Below are positions 36,636 to 44,374 of a stretch of DNA of 64,000 nucleotides, one piece after another. A model generated the notes under the pieces. It did no database searches. It was not told the origin of the DNA and worked only from the letters and a program-made list of their open reading frames with translations. Source of the DNA: Bacteroidaceae bacterium. GTDB taxonomy: Bacteria > Bacteroidota > Bacteroidia > Bacteroidales > Bacteroidaceae. The DNA lies in assembly GCA_017622815.1 (NCBI GenBank), contig JAGAQH010000027.1, positions 124,001 to 188,000 on the forward strand, given 5' to 3'. Position numbers and translations under genes: made by a program. The number at the start of each line of letters is the position of its first letter. Positions within the stretch are counted from its first letter, which is position 1.

Positions 36636-38555
36636 ATGGAGCCAAAGCACATACACATAAAGGATTACAACTACCCTCTCCCAGAGGACCGCATAGCGAA
36701 GTTTCCCCTTGCACGGCGCGACACGAGCAAATTGCTGGTGTACCGCCACGGGGACATCAGCCAGGACACATTCCATCACCTGCCCGACTATTTGCCCAAG
36801 GGTGCACTGATGATTTTCAACAACACCCGAGTGGTCAGGGCAAGGCTTCACTTCAGGAAGGCAGTGACGCCGTATTGCGAGGCGCCTCACAATACGTTGC
36901 AAGAGGCCTCGCAACACGTTGCATCGCCCCTTGCCTCGGGAGGCGTTTCCGACAAGCCCCAGGGGGCACTCATAGAGATATTCATCCTGGAACCTGCCCT
37001 GCCTGCCGAGTATCAGGAAAACTTCCTCAGCCGAGGCCGGTGCTCGTGGTACTGCCTGGTGGGCAACCTGAAGAAGTGGAAGACCGGTTCCCTGCACCAG
37101 CAGATAAGGATTGGCGAGGAAACCGTAACCCTCTCAGCCACCCGTGGCGAGGCGCACGGCACGAGCCACCAGATAGACTTCACATGGGACACCGGCCACA
37201 CCTGGGCGGAAATCCTTGAAGCCACGGGCGAACTGCCCATCCCTCCCTACCTGAACAGAAAGACTGAGCAGAGCGACCTCACCACCTACCAGACCGTGTA
37301 CTCCAAGATAAAGGGCAGTGTGGCCGCCCCCACGGCAGGCCTGCACTTCACACCCGAGGTGCTGGCAGAACTGGATGCCCACGGCATAGAGCGCGAGGAG
37401 GTGACCCTGCACGTTGGTGCCGGTACCTTCAAACCCGTTAAAAGCGAGGAGATTGGCGACCACGACATGCACACGGAGCACATTGCCGTGCACCGCACCA
37501 CCATAGAAAGGCTCATAGCGCACGAAGGTGCCGCCATTGCCGTGGGAACAACCAGCGTGCGCACCCTGGAGAGTCTCTACTACATGGGCATTCTGGCCAT
37601 GCAGGGCAAGGAAGACCTGCATGTGGAGCAATGGATGCCATATTCGGAAACTACGACTTCAGAGGTGGATACCTGCCAGGCCCTGCAAGCCCTGCTGAGA
37701 TACATGGACGAGAGGAATCTGGACATCCTGCACTCCTCCACCCAGATAATCATAGCACCGGGATACAAGTTCCACATCGTCAGGATGATGGTGACCAACT
37801 TCCACCAGCCGCAGAGCACGCTCCTGCTCCTTGTCAGTGCCTTCGTACAGGGCAACTGGCGCAGCATCTACGACTACGCCCTGGAGAACGACTTCCGCTT
37901 CCTCTCCTATGGGGACAGCAGTTTGTTGATGGGACCCTCCCCCAACGGACCCTCCCCCAACCCCTCCACAAGGGAGGGGAGTGGTAACAACCAACTCGGG
38001 AGCACATCTGCAGTACATCATACTCCCCTCCCCTGTGGAGGGGCTGGGGGTGGGTCCGCTGATGGCGGGTCCATTCTCCCCCTCGTTGACCCCGCCGGCA
38101 ATGTCATTGGCCAAGCCACACGCGCCGAATGCCACAACGGTTCCATGCTTCTGCATCCCGTGGTGCACCTGCATGTCTTCAATGAGGAAGGCGAACTCTA
38201 CCTGCAAAAGCGCCCCATGTGGAAGGACATACAACCCGGCAAGTGGGACACGGCCGTAGGTGGGCACGTGGACTTCGGCGAGGACATCCACACCGCACTC
38301 CTGCGAGAGGCACGCGAGGAACTGGGCATCAATGCCGAGGGAAACGAACTGGTGCAGATGTATGAGTTCCACTCCGAACGCGAACACGAACTTGTCTATG
38401 CCCACAAGATTGTCTATAACAAGGAGATAAAGCCCAGCGAGGAAACGGACGGCGGACGCTTCTGGACAATGCAGGAAATACGCGATGCCATCGGCCATGG
38501 CATACTGACACCCAACTTCGAACAGGAATTTATGCGGCTCTTTGAAAAGCAATAA
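36636..38555 (+). CDS. queA: QueA (S-adenosylmethionine:tRNA ribosyltransferase-isomerase) fused to a NUDIX hydrolase domain
   Basis: 639 residues from ATG 36636 (ATG 36633 is equally possible). Residues 1-430 are QueA, which builds the epoxyqueuosine ring on tRNA: LPEDRIAKFPLARRDTSKLLV, MIFNNTRVVRARL, the PTAGLHFTPEVL block and YKFHIVRMMVTNFHQPQSTLL. About 33 residues (about 76-108, VTPYCEAPHNTL... to SDKPQ) are inserted where normal QueA runs straight from RARLHFRK to GALIEIF; they are encoded by tandem palindromes. Residues about 432-485 are a linker encoded by an inverted pair of C-rich hairpin repeats. The C-terminus (486-639) is a NUDIX domain resembling Idi/YfcD types, with full NUDIX box (GHVDFGEDIHTALLREAREE, then LGI). 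Fusion in one open frame is directly seen; whether the protein is made whole is unknown. Confidence 0.88.
   Translation: MEPKHIHIKDYNYPLPEDRIAKFPLARRDTSKLLVYRHGDISQDTFHHLPDYLPKGALMIFNNTRVVRARLHFRKAVTPYCEAPHNTLQEASQHVASPLASGGVSDKPQGALIEIFILEPALPAEYQENFLSRGRCSWYCLVGNLKKWKTGSLHQQIRIGEETVTLSATRGEAHGTSHQIDFTWDTGHTWAEILEATGELPIPPYLNRKTEQSDLTTYQTVYSKIKGSVAAPTAGLHFTPEVLAELDAHGIEREEVTLHVGAGTFKPVKSEEIGDHDMHTEHIAVHRTTIERLIAHEGAAIAVGTTSVRTLESLYYMGILAMQGKEDLHVEQWMPYSETTTSEVDTCQALQALLRYMDERNLDILHSSTQIIIAPGYKFHIVRMMVTNFHQPQSTLLLLVSAFVQGNWRSIYDYALENDFRFLSYGDSSLLMGPSPNGPSPNPSTREGSGNNQLGSTSAVHHTPLPCGGAGGGSADGGSILPLVDPAGNVIGQATRAECHNGSMLLHPVVHLHVFNEEGELYLQKRPMWKDIQPGKWDTAVGGHVDFGEDIHTALLREAREELGINAEGNELVQMYEFHSEREHELVYAHKIVYNKEIKPSEETDGGRFWTMQEIRDAIGHGILTPNFEQEFMRLFEKQ
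36871..36930. repeat. Tandem 22-24 bp palindromes inside queA
   Basis: First unit TATTGCGAGGCGCCTCACAA (near-perfect palindrome) then TA; second unit CGTTGCAAGAGGCCTCGCAAC; a third, decayed, CGTTGCATCGCCCC. They encode the extra residues YCEAPHNTLQEASQHV and keep the reading frame. Confidence 0.75.
37931..38061. repeat. Inverted pair of C-rich/G-rich hairpin repeats, in frame in queA-nudix
   Basis: The forward copy (about 37943-37989: CCCTCCCCCAACCCCTCC-ACA-AGGGAGGGG then AGTGGTAACAACC) and the inverse copy (about 38020-38058: ACTCCCCTCCCC-TGTGG-AGGGG then GGGGGTGGGTCC) face each other across about 30 bases. A doubled GGACCCTCCCCCAACG precedes the first. The AGTGGTAACA(A/G)CC flank is shared with the copy at 23738. 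The whole block codes for a Gly/Pro/Ser-rich linker. Confidence 0.85.
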
Positions 38556-38560
38556 CACGC

Positions 38561-38630
38561 CTAGGACACCCTAGGCCCTCCTAGGTCCTCCTAGGTCTTC
38601 CTAGGTCTTCCTAGATTCTCCTAGTAATCC
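38561..38630. repeat. Exact 10-bp tandem array, seven CTAGG units
   Basis: Units CTAGGACACC, CTAGGCCCTC, CTAGGTCCTC, CTAGGTCTTC (twice), CTAGATTCTC and CTAGTAATCC start at 38561 and repeat every 10 bases, filling the gap between queA and the next gene. A looser array with the same CCTAGG word and spacing lies at 43404-43450. Confidence 0.85.
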
Positions 38631-38654
38631 TATAAAACACAAAACATCAACAAT

Positions 38655-39932
38655 ATGAAAAAGAACCTCGAAACTATCTGCATCCATGGCGGATGGAAGG
38701 CCACGAAGGGCGAACCCCAGCAGTTGCCCATCTATCAGAGTACCACCTTCCGCTATGAGACCAGCGACCAGATGGCCAAACTCTTCGACCTGGAAGACAC
38801 CGGCTACTTCTACACCCGTCTGGCAAACCCCACCAACGATGCTGTGGCCAAGAAGATTGCCGCACTGGAAGGCGGCGTGGGCGCTGTGCTCACCTCATCC
38901 GGACAGGCTGCCAACTTCTACGCCATCTTCAACATCTGCCAGGCAGGCGACCACTTCATAACCTCCAACAACATCTACGGCGGCACATTCAACCTCTTCG
39001 GCGTAACGCTGAAGAAACTGGGCATAGAGTGCACCTTCATCGACCAGGACTGGGACGACGAGCGCATTGAAGCCGAGTTCCGCCCCAACACCAAGTGCTT
39101 CTTCGGCGAGACAATCAGCAACCCCGGTTGCCGTATCTTCGACATAGAGCGCTTTGCACGCATAGCACACAAGCATGGTGTCCCCCTCATCGTGGACAAC
39201 ACCTTTGCCACACCCATCAACTGCCGTCCCTTCGAGTGGGGTGCTGACATCGTCACACACTCCACCACCAAGTACATGGACGGCCATGCCACACAGGTGG
39301 GCGGTTGCGTAGTGGATAGCGGCAACTTCGACTGGGAGGCCCAGCACGACAAGTTCACATGCCTGACCGAACCCGACGAGAGTTACCACGGCCTTACCTA
39401 CACCACCGCTTTCGGCAACATGGCCTACACCACTAAGATCGTTGTACAGCTGATGCGCGACCTGGGCAGCATCCCCGCTCCCCAGAACTCCTTCCTGCTG
39501 AACATAGGTCTGGAGACTCTGGCCCTGCGCATGCGCCAGCATTGTGCCAATGCCCAGAAGGTGGCTGAATGGCTGGAGAAGAACGAGAAGGTGGGTTGGA
39601 TCAGTTATGCCGGCCTGCCCAGCAACCAGGACCATGCCCTGGCACAGAAGTACCTGCCTGGCGGCACCTGCGGTGTCATTGCCTTCGGTCTGAAGGGCAG
39701 CCGCGAAGAGGCTATCCGCTTCATGGACAACCTGGACTTCATCTCCATCGTCACCCATGTGGCAGATGCCCGCACCTGTGTGCTGCATCCTGCCAGCCAC
39801 ACACACCGCCAGTTGTCTGAAGAACAACTGCGCGAGGCAGGCATCTCTCCCGACCTCGTACGCCTCTCCGTTGGCATCGAGAACGTGGACGACATCATTG
39901 CCGACCTCCAGCAGGCCATGGACAAGATGTAA
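38655..39932 (+). CDS. metY: O-acetylhomoserine sulfhydrylase (PLP-dependent, Cys/Met metabolism family)
   Basis: Condenses O-acetylhomoserine with sulfide (or methanethiol) to homocysteine (or methionine). 425 residues, the usual size of MetY; cystathionine gamma-lyase/synthase types are about 380-400. Motifs: GYFYTRLANPTNDAVAKKIAALEGG, TSSGQAANFYAIF, VDNTFATPINCRPFEWGAD and the PLP lysine in HSTTKYMDGHATQVGG (about Lys206); C-terminal DARTCVLHPASHTHRQLSEEQ and VRLSVGIE. A terminator hairpin follows. Methionine gamma-lyase is the main alternative; the length and THRQLSEEQ block favour MetY. Confidence 0.88.
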   Translation: MKKNLETICIHGGWKATKGEPQQLPIYQSTTFRYETSDQMAKLFDLEDTGYFYTRLANPTNDAVAKKIAALEGGVGAVLTSSGQAANFYAIFNICQAGDHFITSNNIYGGTFNLFGVTLKKLGIECTFIDQDWDDERIEAEFRPNTKCFFGETISNPGCRIFDIERFARIAHKHGVPLIVDNTFATPINCRPFEWGADIVTHSTTKYMDGHATQVGGCVVDSGNFDWEAQHDKFTCLTEPDESYHGLTYTTAFGNMAYTTKIVVQLMRDLGSIPAPQNSFLLNIGLETLALRMRQHCANAQKVAEWLEKNEKVGWISYAGLPSNQDHALAQKYLPGGTCGVIAFGLKGSREEAIRFMDNLDFISIVTHVADARTCVLHPASHTHRQLSEEQLREAGISPDLVRLSVGIENVDDIIADLQQAMDKM

Positions 39933-39944
39933 GGAATACTATCA

Positions 39945-39974
39945 GGCGAGTGCCCGACAGACGGAGCACTCGCC
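39945..39974 (+). terminator. Rho-independent terminator after metY
   Basis: 9-bp perfect stem GGCGAGTGC/GCACTCGCC with a 12-base loop, followed by TTCCTTTTAGG; 12 bases after the stop. Confidence 0.75.
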
Positions 39975-40014
39975 TTCCTTTTAGGACATACAGAAACCCT
40001 TAACTTATACAATT

Positions 40015-41523
40015 ATGTTTAACAACTTTCACGGATTCCATCTTGTAGAGGAACTCCACAAAAGAAACCTGGAGAGGGCTGCCAAGCGACTGAACAGCAA
40101 GTTCTTCAAGATCCTGCTGGCTGTTGCCGCCACCCTCACCATCTGGCTGCTGCCTGCCGAGTCATTCGGCATGGCTAACCTTACCGTTGTAGAGCAGCGC
40201 ATCATCGGTGTTTTCGTATTTGCCACACTTATGTGGCTCATGGAAGCCATCCCGGCATGGACCACCTCACTCATCGTGGTGGTGCTGCTCCTGTTCATGG
40301 TCTCCACCAGTGCGCTCACACCTTTTGTTGGCGGTTACGAAGCCGACCAGTTAGGTGTTATCCTCAAGTATGAGGACATTCTGCACTGCTTCGCCGATCC
40401 CATCATCATGCTCTTCATCGGCGGTTTCATCCTGGCCATTGCTGCTACAAAGTATGGTCTGGACGCTACCATCGCACGCGTGCTGCTCAAGCCCTTCGGC
40501 ACACAGTCACGCTTCGTCATGCTGGGCTTCATCATGGTAACAGGCCTGTTCTCCATGTTCGTCAGCAACACCGCCACCGCCGCCATGATGCTGGCCTTCC
40601 TGGCTCCCGTGCTCAAGGCCCTGCCTGCCGACGGCAAGGGCAAGATTGGCCTGGCCCTGTCCATCCCTGTGGCCGCCAATATCGGCGGTATGGCAACCCC
40701 CATCGGCACACCTCCCAACGGTATCGTGCTGAAGTACCTGAACGACCCTGCCGGCATGAACATGAACATCGGTTTCGGTGACTGGACAGCCTTCATGTTC
40801 CCCCTCACCATCCTGCTTCTGTTCCTGTCATGGATTATCCTGCTGAAGATGTTCCCCTTCAAGCAGAAGACCATCAACCTGGAAATCCCCGACAACTCAC
40901 AGAAGGGCTGGCGCACAACATTGGTTTACATCACCTTCTTTGCCACCATCCTCATGTGGATGTTCGACAAGTACCTTGGCGTGAAGACCAATGCCGTGGC
41001 CATGTTCCCCGTGGCCGTGTTCTGTGCAACAGGCATCATTGACCGCCGCGACCTGGAGCAGATCAACTGGAGCGTCCTCTGGATGGTTGCAGGTGGCTTT
41101 GCCCTTGGCGTTGCCCTGAACAAGTCTGGTCTGGCCGCACACATGATTGATGCCATTCCCTTCAACACATGGTCACCCCTGCTTGTCATCATCGGTTCCG
41201 GTCTGGTATGCTATGCTATGAGCAACTTCATCTCACACACCGCCACGGCAGCCCTCCTGGTGCCCATCCTGGCTGTTGTAGGTCTGAGCATGACCAACGA
41301 ACTTGCCGGAGTAGGCGGCGTAAGCACCCTGCTCATCGGTGTTGCCCTCTGCTCTTCCGTTGCCATGGTTCTGCCCATCAGCACTCCTCCCAATGCCCTG
41401 GCTCACGCCACCGGCCTCATCGAGCAGAAGAGCATGATGAAGGTAGGTCTAATCCTCGGTCTCATCAGCATAGCCATCGGTTATGTCCTGCTCATCTTCT
41501 TGGGCAGCAACGGACTGATCTAA
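40015..41523 (+). CDS. DASS (SLC13) family sodium:dicarboxylate/anion symporter
   Basis: 502-residue inner-membrane carrier, 11-12 hydrophobic segments. The two family signature loops are present: FVSNTATAAMMLAFLAP in the first half and NFISHTATAALLVPILAV in the second (SNT/SHT motifs that bind sodium and substrate), as well as ANIGGMATPIGTPPNGI and PISTPPNALAHATG. Likely to import succinate, fumarate, malate or a related anion with sodium; sulfate or citrate cannot be excluded. The N-terminal 30 residues (FHGFHLVEELHKRNLERAAKRL) are a soluble amphipathic extension. A strong terminator follows. Confidence 0.88.
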   Translation: MFNNFHGFHLVEELHKRNLERAAKRLNSKFFKILLAVAATLTIWLLPAESFGMANLTVVEQRIIGVFVFATLMWLMEAIPAWTTSLIVVVLLLFMVSTSALTPFVGGYEADQLGVILKYEDILHCFADPIIMLFIGGFILAIAATKYGLDATIARVLLKPFGTQSRFVMLGFIMVTGLFSMFVSNTATAAMMLAFLAPVLKALPADGKGKIGLALSIPVAANIGGMATPIGTPPNGIVLKYLNDPAGMNMNIGFGDWTAFMFPLTILLLFLSWIILLKMFPFKQKTINLEIPDNSQKGWRTTLVYITFFATILMWMFDKYLGVKTNAVAMFPVAVFCATGIIDRRDLEQINWSVLWMVAGGFALGVALNKSGLAAHMIDAIPFNTWSPLLVIIGSGLVCYAMSNFISHTATAALLVPILAVVGLSMTNELAGVGGVSTLLIGVALCSSVAMVLPISTPPNALAHATGLIEQKSMMKVGLILGLISIAIGYVLLIFLGSNGLI

Positions 41524-41548
41524 GACTGACGTCAAATCACAACATAAG

Positions 41549-41581
41549 CAAGGAGGCGAACCACTGGGGTTCGCCTCCTTG
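41549..41581 (+). terminator. Rho-independent terminator after the DASS gene
   Basis: 14-bp perfect stem (CAAGGAGGCGAACC/GGTTCGCCTCCTTG), 5-base loop, followed by TTTTGT. Textbook form. Confidence 0.85.
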
Positions 41582-41633
41582 TTTTGTCTGTATCGTCTCC
41601 CGTCATCGCGCCAGTTTCCTAACGAGGGAGACG

Positions 41634-41702
41634 CAGTCCTCTTAGTAGGAGGACTACAGTCCTTATAGTATGAGGATTGCAGTCCTCATAGTAAGAGGAC
41701 TG
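41634..41702. repeat. Three tandem 23-bp palindromes with covarying arms
   Basis: Units at 41634-41656, 41657-41679 and 41680-41702, each AGTCCTN-loop-NAGGAYT (AGTCCTC-TTAGTAG-GAGGACT in the first). Period is exactly 23. The arms change between units but remain paired. Immediately before them lies another stem CGTCTCCC/GGGAGACG (41594-41632). The array ends 14 bases before the GH20 stop codon. Confidence 0.85.
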
Positions 41703-41715
41703 GTTCGCCAATGCG

Positions 41716-43377
41716 TCAACGCACCACCACTTCATCCAGGAACAACCATCCGCGACGGGGTGTGCGCTTGGCGGTAATGTGGAGATAGCGTGTCTTTGTT
41801 TGGGGTTCAAAGTCAATTTTATAGGGCTGGACCACAAAGGGCACATCGGTCAAAGTGGAGTCCATCAACTGTATATAAGACACGGAGGTTCCGTCAGCAT
41901 CGGCCTTGTCCATTGGGGCCACACTTACCTCGGCTGGGAGGAATATCTCAGGACCAAGGATTTGCAGGAAGGAAAGTTCCACAGATGACACCTCGCACTC
42001 CTGACCAAGATCCAGCACCAGGTCGATGTCGCGGATAAAGCCCTGCCAACGCTGGTCGTTATTGTTCCAGGTACCGCATACTCCATCGGTGAGGGTGGAA
42101 TCGCCACCGGCCTTGTAGAAAGAGTTGTAGGGGCTGTTGTATATCACCTTGGCGCCACGGGCCAGATGCTCAACGGGCTGGAGGGATTCGCGGCGCTGGC
42201 CATACTCATTGCGCAGGTCAAAGGCATTGATGCCGGCCTGGCGCATGCTGTCGGCCACGCCAACCGCCCACTGGTGGAACTCCTCGTAGGAACGTGTGCG
42301 TCCCAATCCACGCTCGGCAATGGCCAGGGCACGGGGCCATATCTGGTACTCGAGGTTCTCGGGAGTGGGCACGTACTCGGTGAAGATACATGCCTGTATG
42401 CCCAAGAGACGGCCTGTAGAGGTTTCCTGTGCAGAGAGGGCACTATCCAAAGGCACCTCGTAGATGTGCGAAAGTGGACGGTAGCCGCCCATCGCCTCGG
42501 GCTGTCCCGTGGGACGGTCCTGATAACTGTCCAGATAGCACCAGTTGCTGGGGCACATGATTACGTCGTGTCCCAGACGGATAGCCTCGGTGGCCGTATC
42601 GGGATTGCGCCACACCATTATTATCTGTGCACTGTCGGCAGGGTTGTCGGTCAGCCCCTCATCCCATACTATCATGCGGCGGCCCAGGCCCTCCACAATC
42701 TTCTGTATACGGCGCATTGCCTCGGGTTGCAGACCCTTCTGAGTGGCTGACTCATCGCCACCCACATGGATGTAGGGAGAAGGGAAAATGTCTGCCACCT
42801 CGGCAAGGACATCGGCCATGAACATATATGTGCTGTCCTTGCTCATGTCCATTTCGGCATGGTTATAGCCCACCCAAGGATAGGCGGCAACCACCTCCTC
42901 GCTATGGGCCGGGAACTCTATCTCGGGCACAATGGTGATGCCGCGCTCCTGGGCATAGGCAACCAGTTGGCGCATCTCCTCCTGAGTGTAGAATCCGCCA
43001 AAGCCGTTCTGCGCATCGGAGAAAGCAGGGGCAAACCACTCATTGCCCTTGGTGTCCTCGGTGGCACGTGGACGCAGTGCCCACCATTCCTTCCAGGTCT
43101 GGTGTGTGCGCCATGCGCCAAGGTCGGTAAGACGGGGATATTTCTTTATTTCCAGACGCCATCCTGCCGCATCGGTAAGATGCAGGTGCAGGACGTTGAG
43201 CCCATAGTTGCCCATCAGGTCTATCTGGCGCTTCAGCACGTCAATGGGATAGAAATGGCGGCTCACATCAATCATCAGTCCACGCCACTCCATCTGGGCC
43301 GTTTCCTCCTGATTGGCCTTTGTGCATGAGAACAGGCACACGGCAAGCACAAGTATTGAAAGGATATACTTCTTCAT
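41716..43377 (-). CDS. Beta-N-acetylhexosaminidase, GH20, lipoprotein
   Basis: Removes terminal beta-linked GlcNAc or GalNAc from glycans by substrate-assisted catalysis. 553 residues with lipoprotein signal (LAVCLFSC, Cys18), so probably on the outer membrane or periplasmic face. The GH20 barrel begins GLMIDVSRHFYPIDVLKRQIDLMGNYGLNVLHLHLTDAAGW (motifs DVSRHF and HLHLTD). The catalytic Asp-Glu pair is in IHVGGDESATQKG near residues 203-210, and IVWDEGL and MCPSNWCYLD line the pocket. The usual N-terminal GH20b domain is missing (the barrel begins about residue 30), and a C-terminal beta region (about 410-553) resembles an F5/8C-like module. With the nearby GH29 gene it suits degradation of fucosylated host glycans. 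Confidence 0.9.
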   Translation of the reverse strand: MKKYILSILVLAVCLFSCTKANQEETAQMEWRGLMIDVSRHFYPIDVLKRQIDLMGNYGLNVLHLHLTDAAGWRLEIKKYPRLTDLGAWRTHQTWKEWWALRPRATEDTKGNEWFAPAFSDAQNGFGGFYTQEEMRQLVAYAQERGITIVPEIEFPAHSEEVVAAYPWVGYNHAEMDMSKDSTYMFMADVLAEVADIFPSPYIHVGGDESATQKGLQPEAMRRIQKIVEGLGRRMIVWDEGLTDNPADSAQIIMVWRNPDTATEAIRLGHDVIMCPSNWCYLDSYQDRPTGQPEAMGGYRPLSHIYEVPLDSALSAQETSTGRLLGIQACIFTEYVPTPENLEYQIWPRALAIAERGLGRTRSYEEFHQWAVGVADSMRQAGINAFDLRNEYGQRRESLQPVEHLARGAKVIYNSPYNSFYKAGGDSTLTDGVCGTWNNNDQRWQGFIRDIDLVLDLGQECEVSSVELSFLQILGPEIFLPAEVSVAPMDKADADGTSVSYIQLMDSTLTDVPFVVQPYKIDFEPQTKTRYLHITAKRTPRRGWLFLDEVVVR

Positions 43378-43403
43378 TGTCTGCTATTATTTTATAGGAA
43401 ACC

Positions 43404-43450
43404 CCAGGACAACCTAGGATTTCCTATGACATCCTAGGGGATTCCTATAG
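43404..43450. repeat. Loose 10-bp CCTAGG array between cutC and GH20
   Basis: CCAGG (43404), CCTAGG (43413), CCTATG (43423), CCTAGG (43433) and CCTATA (43444) recur about every 10 bases. Related to the cleaner array at 38561. Confidence 0.6.
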
Positions 43451-43479
43451 TTTTCTTTTGTTTCCTGTCTCTTCTTATC

Positions 43480-44139
43480 TCAACGCCGTGGCACACCGCC
43501 CTTGAAGGAGCCGTGCACCTCGCATACACCTGCCTCCTCTACAATCTGCATGTAGTTCTCTGCACTCACTCCGGCACCTGCCAGGATGCAGAGCCTGCCG
43601 GCAGAGGCCTCAACGAGTGTCTTCAGCATGGGAATGCCCTTGACTGCCGAGGGTTCCTGGCCTGATGTCAGCAGACGGTTGCAACCCATGGCGATGATTT
43701 CCTCCAAGGCCTGCATGGGATTGCGGCAAACATCGAAAGCACGATGGAAGGTGATGCCAAGGTCGGCCTTGCCATGCTCCTTCTGCCACTCACGTGCCAC
43801 GGCTATCCATCGGGTACACATAGGCACATCCAGGTCGCCGTCCTTGGTCAAGGCGCCTATGACAATGCCATCGGCACCCTCTTCCAGGGCCATGACAATC
43901 TCGTCTGCCATCTGTCCGGCCTCTGTCTCGTTGTAAACAAAGTCGCCCTCACGGGAACGGATGAGCACATGCACCACCACACCGGCTGCATGGCACATGG
44001 ACACGGCCTGACGTATCTCCTCCCTCGTGGGAGTCAGCCCATCCAGTTCCAGGGCTGTACACAATTCTATGCGGTCTGCCCCACCTTCTATGGCACGCCT
44101 TACACTGGCAAGGTCGGGACAACAAACTTCTATCTTCAT
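43480..44139 (-). CDS. cutC: CutC family protein (copper homeostasis / PF03932)
   Basis: 219-residue TIM-barrel protein. Family motifs: MKIEVCCPDLASVRRAIEGGADRIELC at the start, LTPTREEIRQAV, VHVLIRSREGDFVYNETE, DGIVIGALTKDGDLD, LGITFHRAFDV and the final ILAGAGVSAEN...VHGSFKG. The name comes from copper sensitivity of E. coli mutants, but the biochemical role is not settled; a metabolic enzyme role is possible. It lies between GH20 and GH29 on the same strand, and in Bacteroidales it often sits near hexosaminidase genes, so a role in sugar metabolism would not surprise. Gaps on both sides are packed with repeats. Confidence 0.88.
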   Translation of the reverse strand: MKIEVCCPDLASVRRAIEGGADRIELCTALELDGLTPTREEIRQAVSMCHAAGVVVHVLIRSREGDFVYNETEAGQMADEIVMALEEGADGIVIGALTKDGDLDVPMCTRWIAVAREWQKEHGKADLGITFHRAFDVCRNPMQALEEIIAMGCNRLLTSGQEPSAVKGIPMLKTLVEASAGRLCILAGAGVSAENYMQIVEEAGVCEVHGSFKGGVPRR

Positions 44140-44167
44140 AGTCTTTTTCTTTTAACGGTGAGAGGTC

Positions 44168-44374
44168 GGACCCCCTCAATCCCCCTGCAGGGGGAGGAGA
44201 AGGTGAGTGGATGAACGATGAACGTTTAACGTTTAACGATGACAGGAAAGCAGGGACGCTGCTGCAGCGTCCGCTTAGTTCACGCATAGTTTATTGTTCT
44301 CGGACGCTACACGCAGCGTCCCTACTTTACTTACTCGCAGTTTTCCGTTTTCCGTTTTCACATTTCCGTTTTAC
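44168..44374. repeat. Composite repeat module 1 (downstream of GH29)
   Basis: In plus-strand order: C-rich hairpin (44168-44202, ATCCCCCTGCAGGGGGAGG); small AACGTTT repeats (44220-44238); palindrome E (44251-44273, GGACGCTG-CTG-CAGCGTCC, GTAGGG-type orientation); palindrome F inverted (44301-44325, GGACGCT-ACACGC-AGCGTCC then CTAC); TTACTCGCAG (44331-44340); TTTTCCG tract (44341-44374), whose last bases supply the GH29 stop codon. The same order recurs at 45714-45951. Confidence 0.85.
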
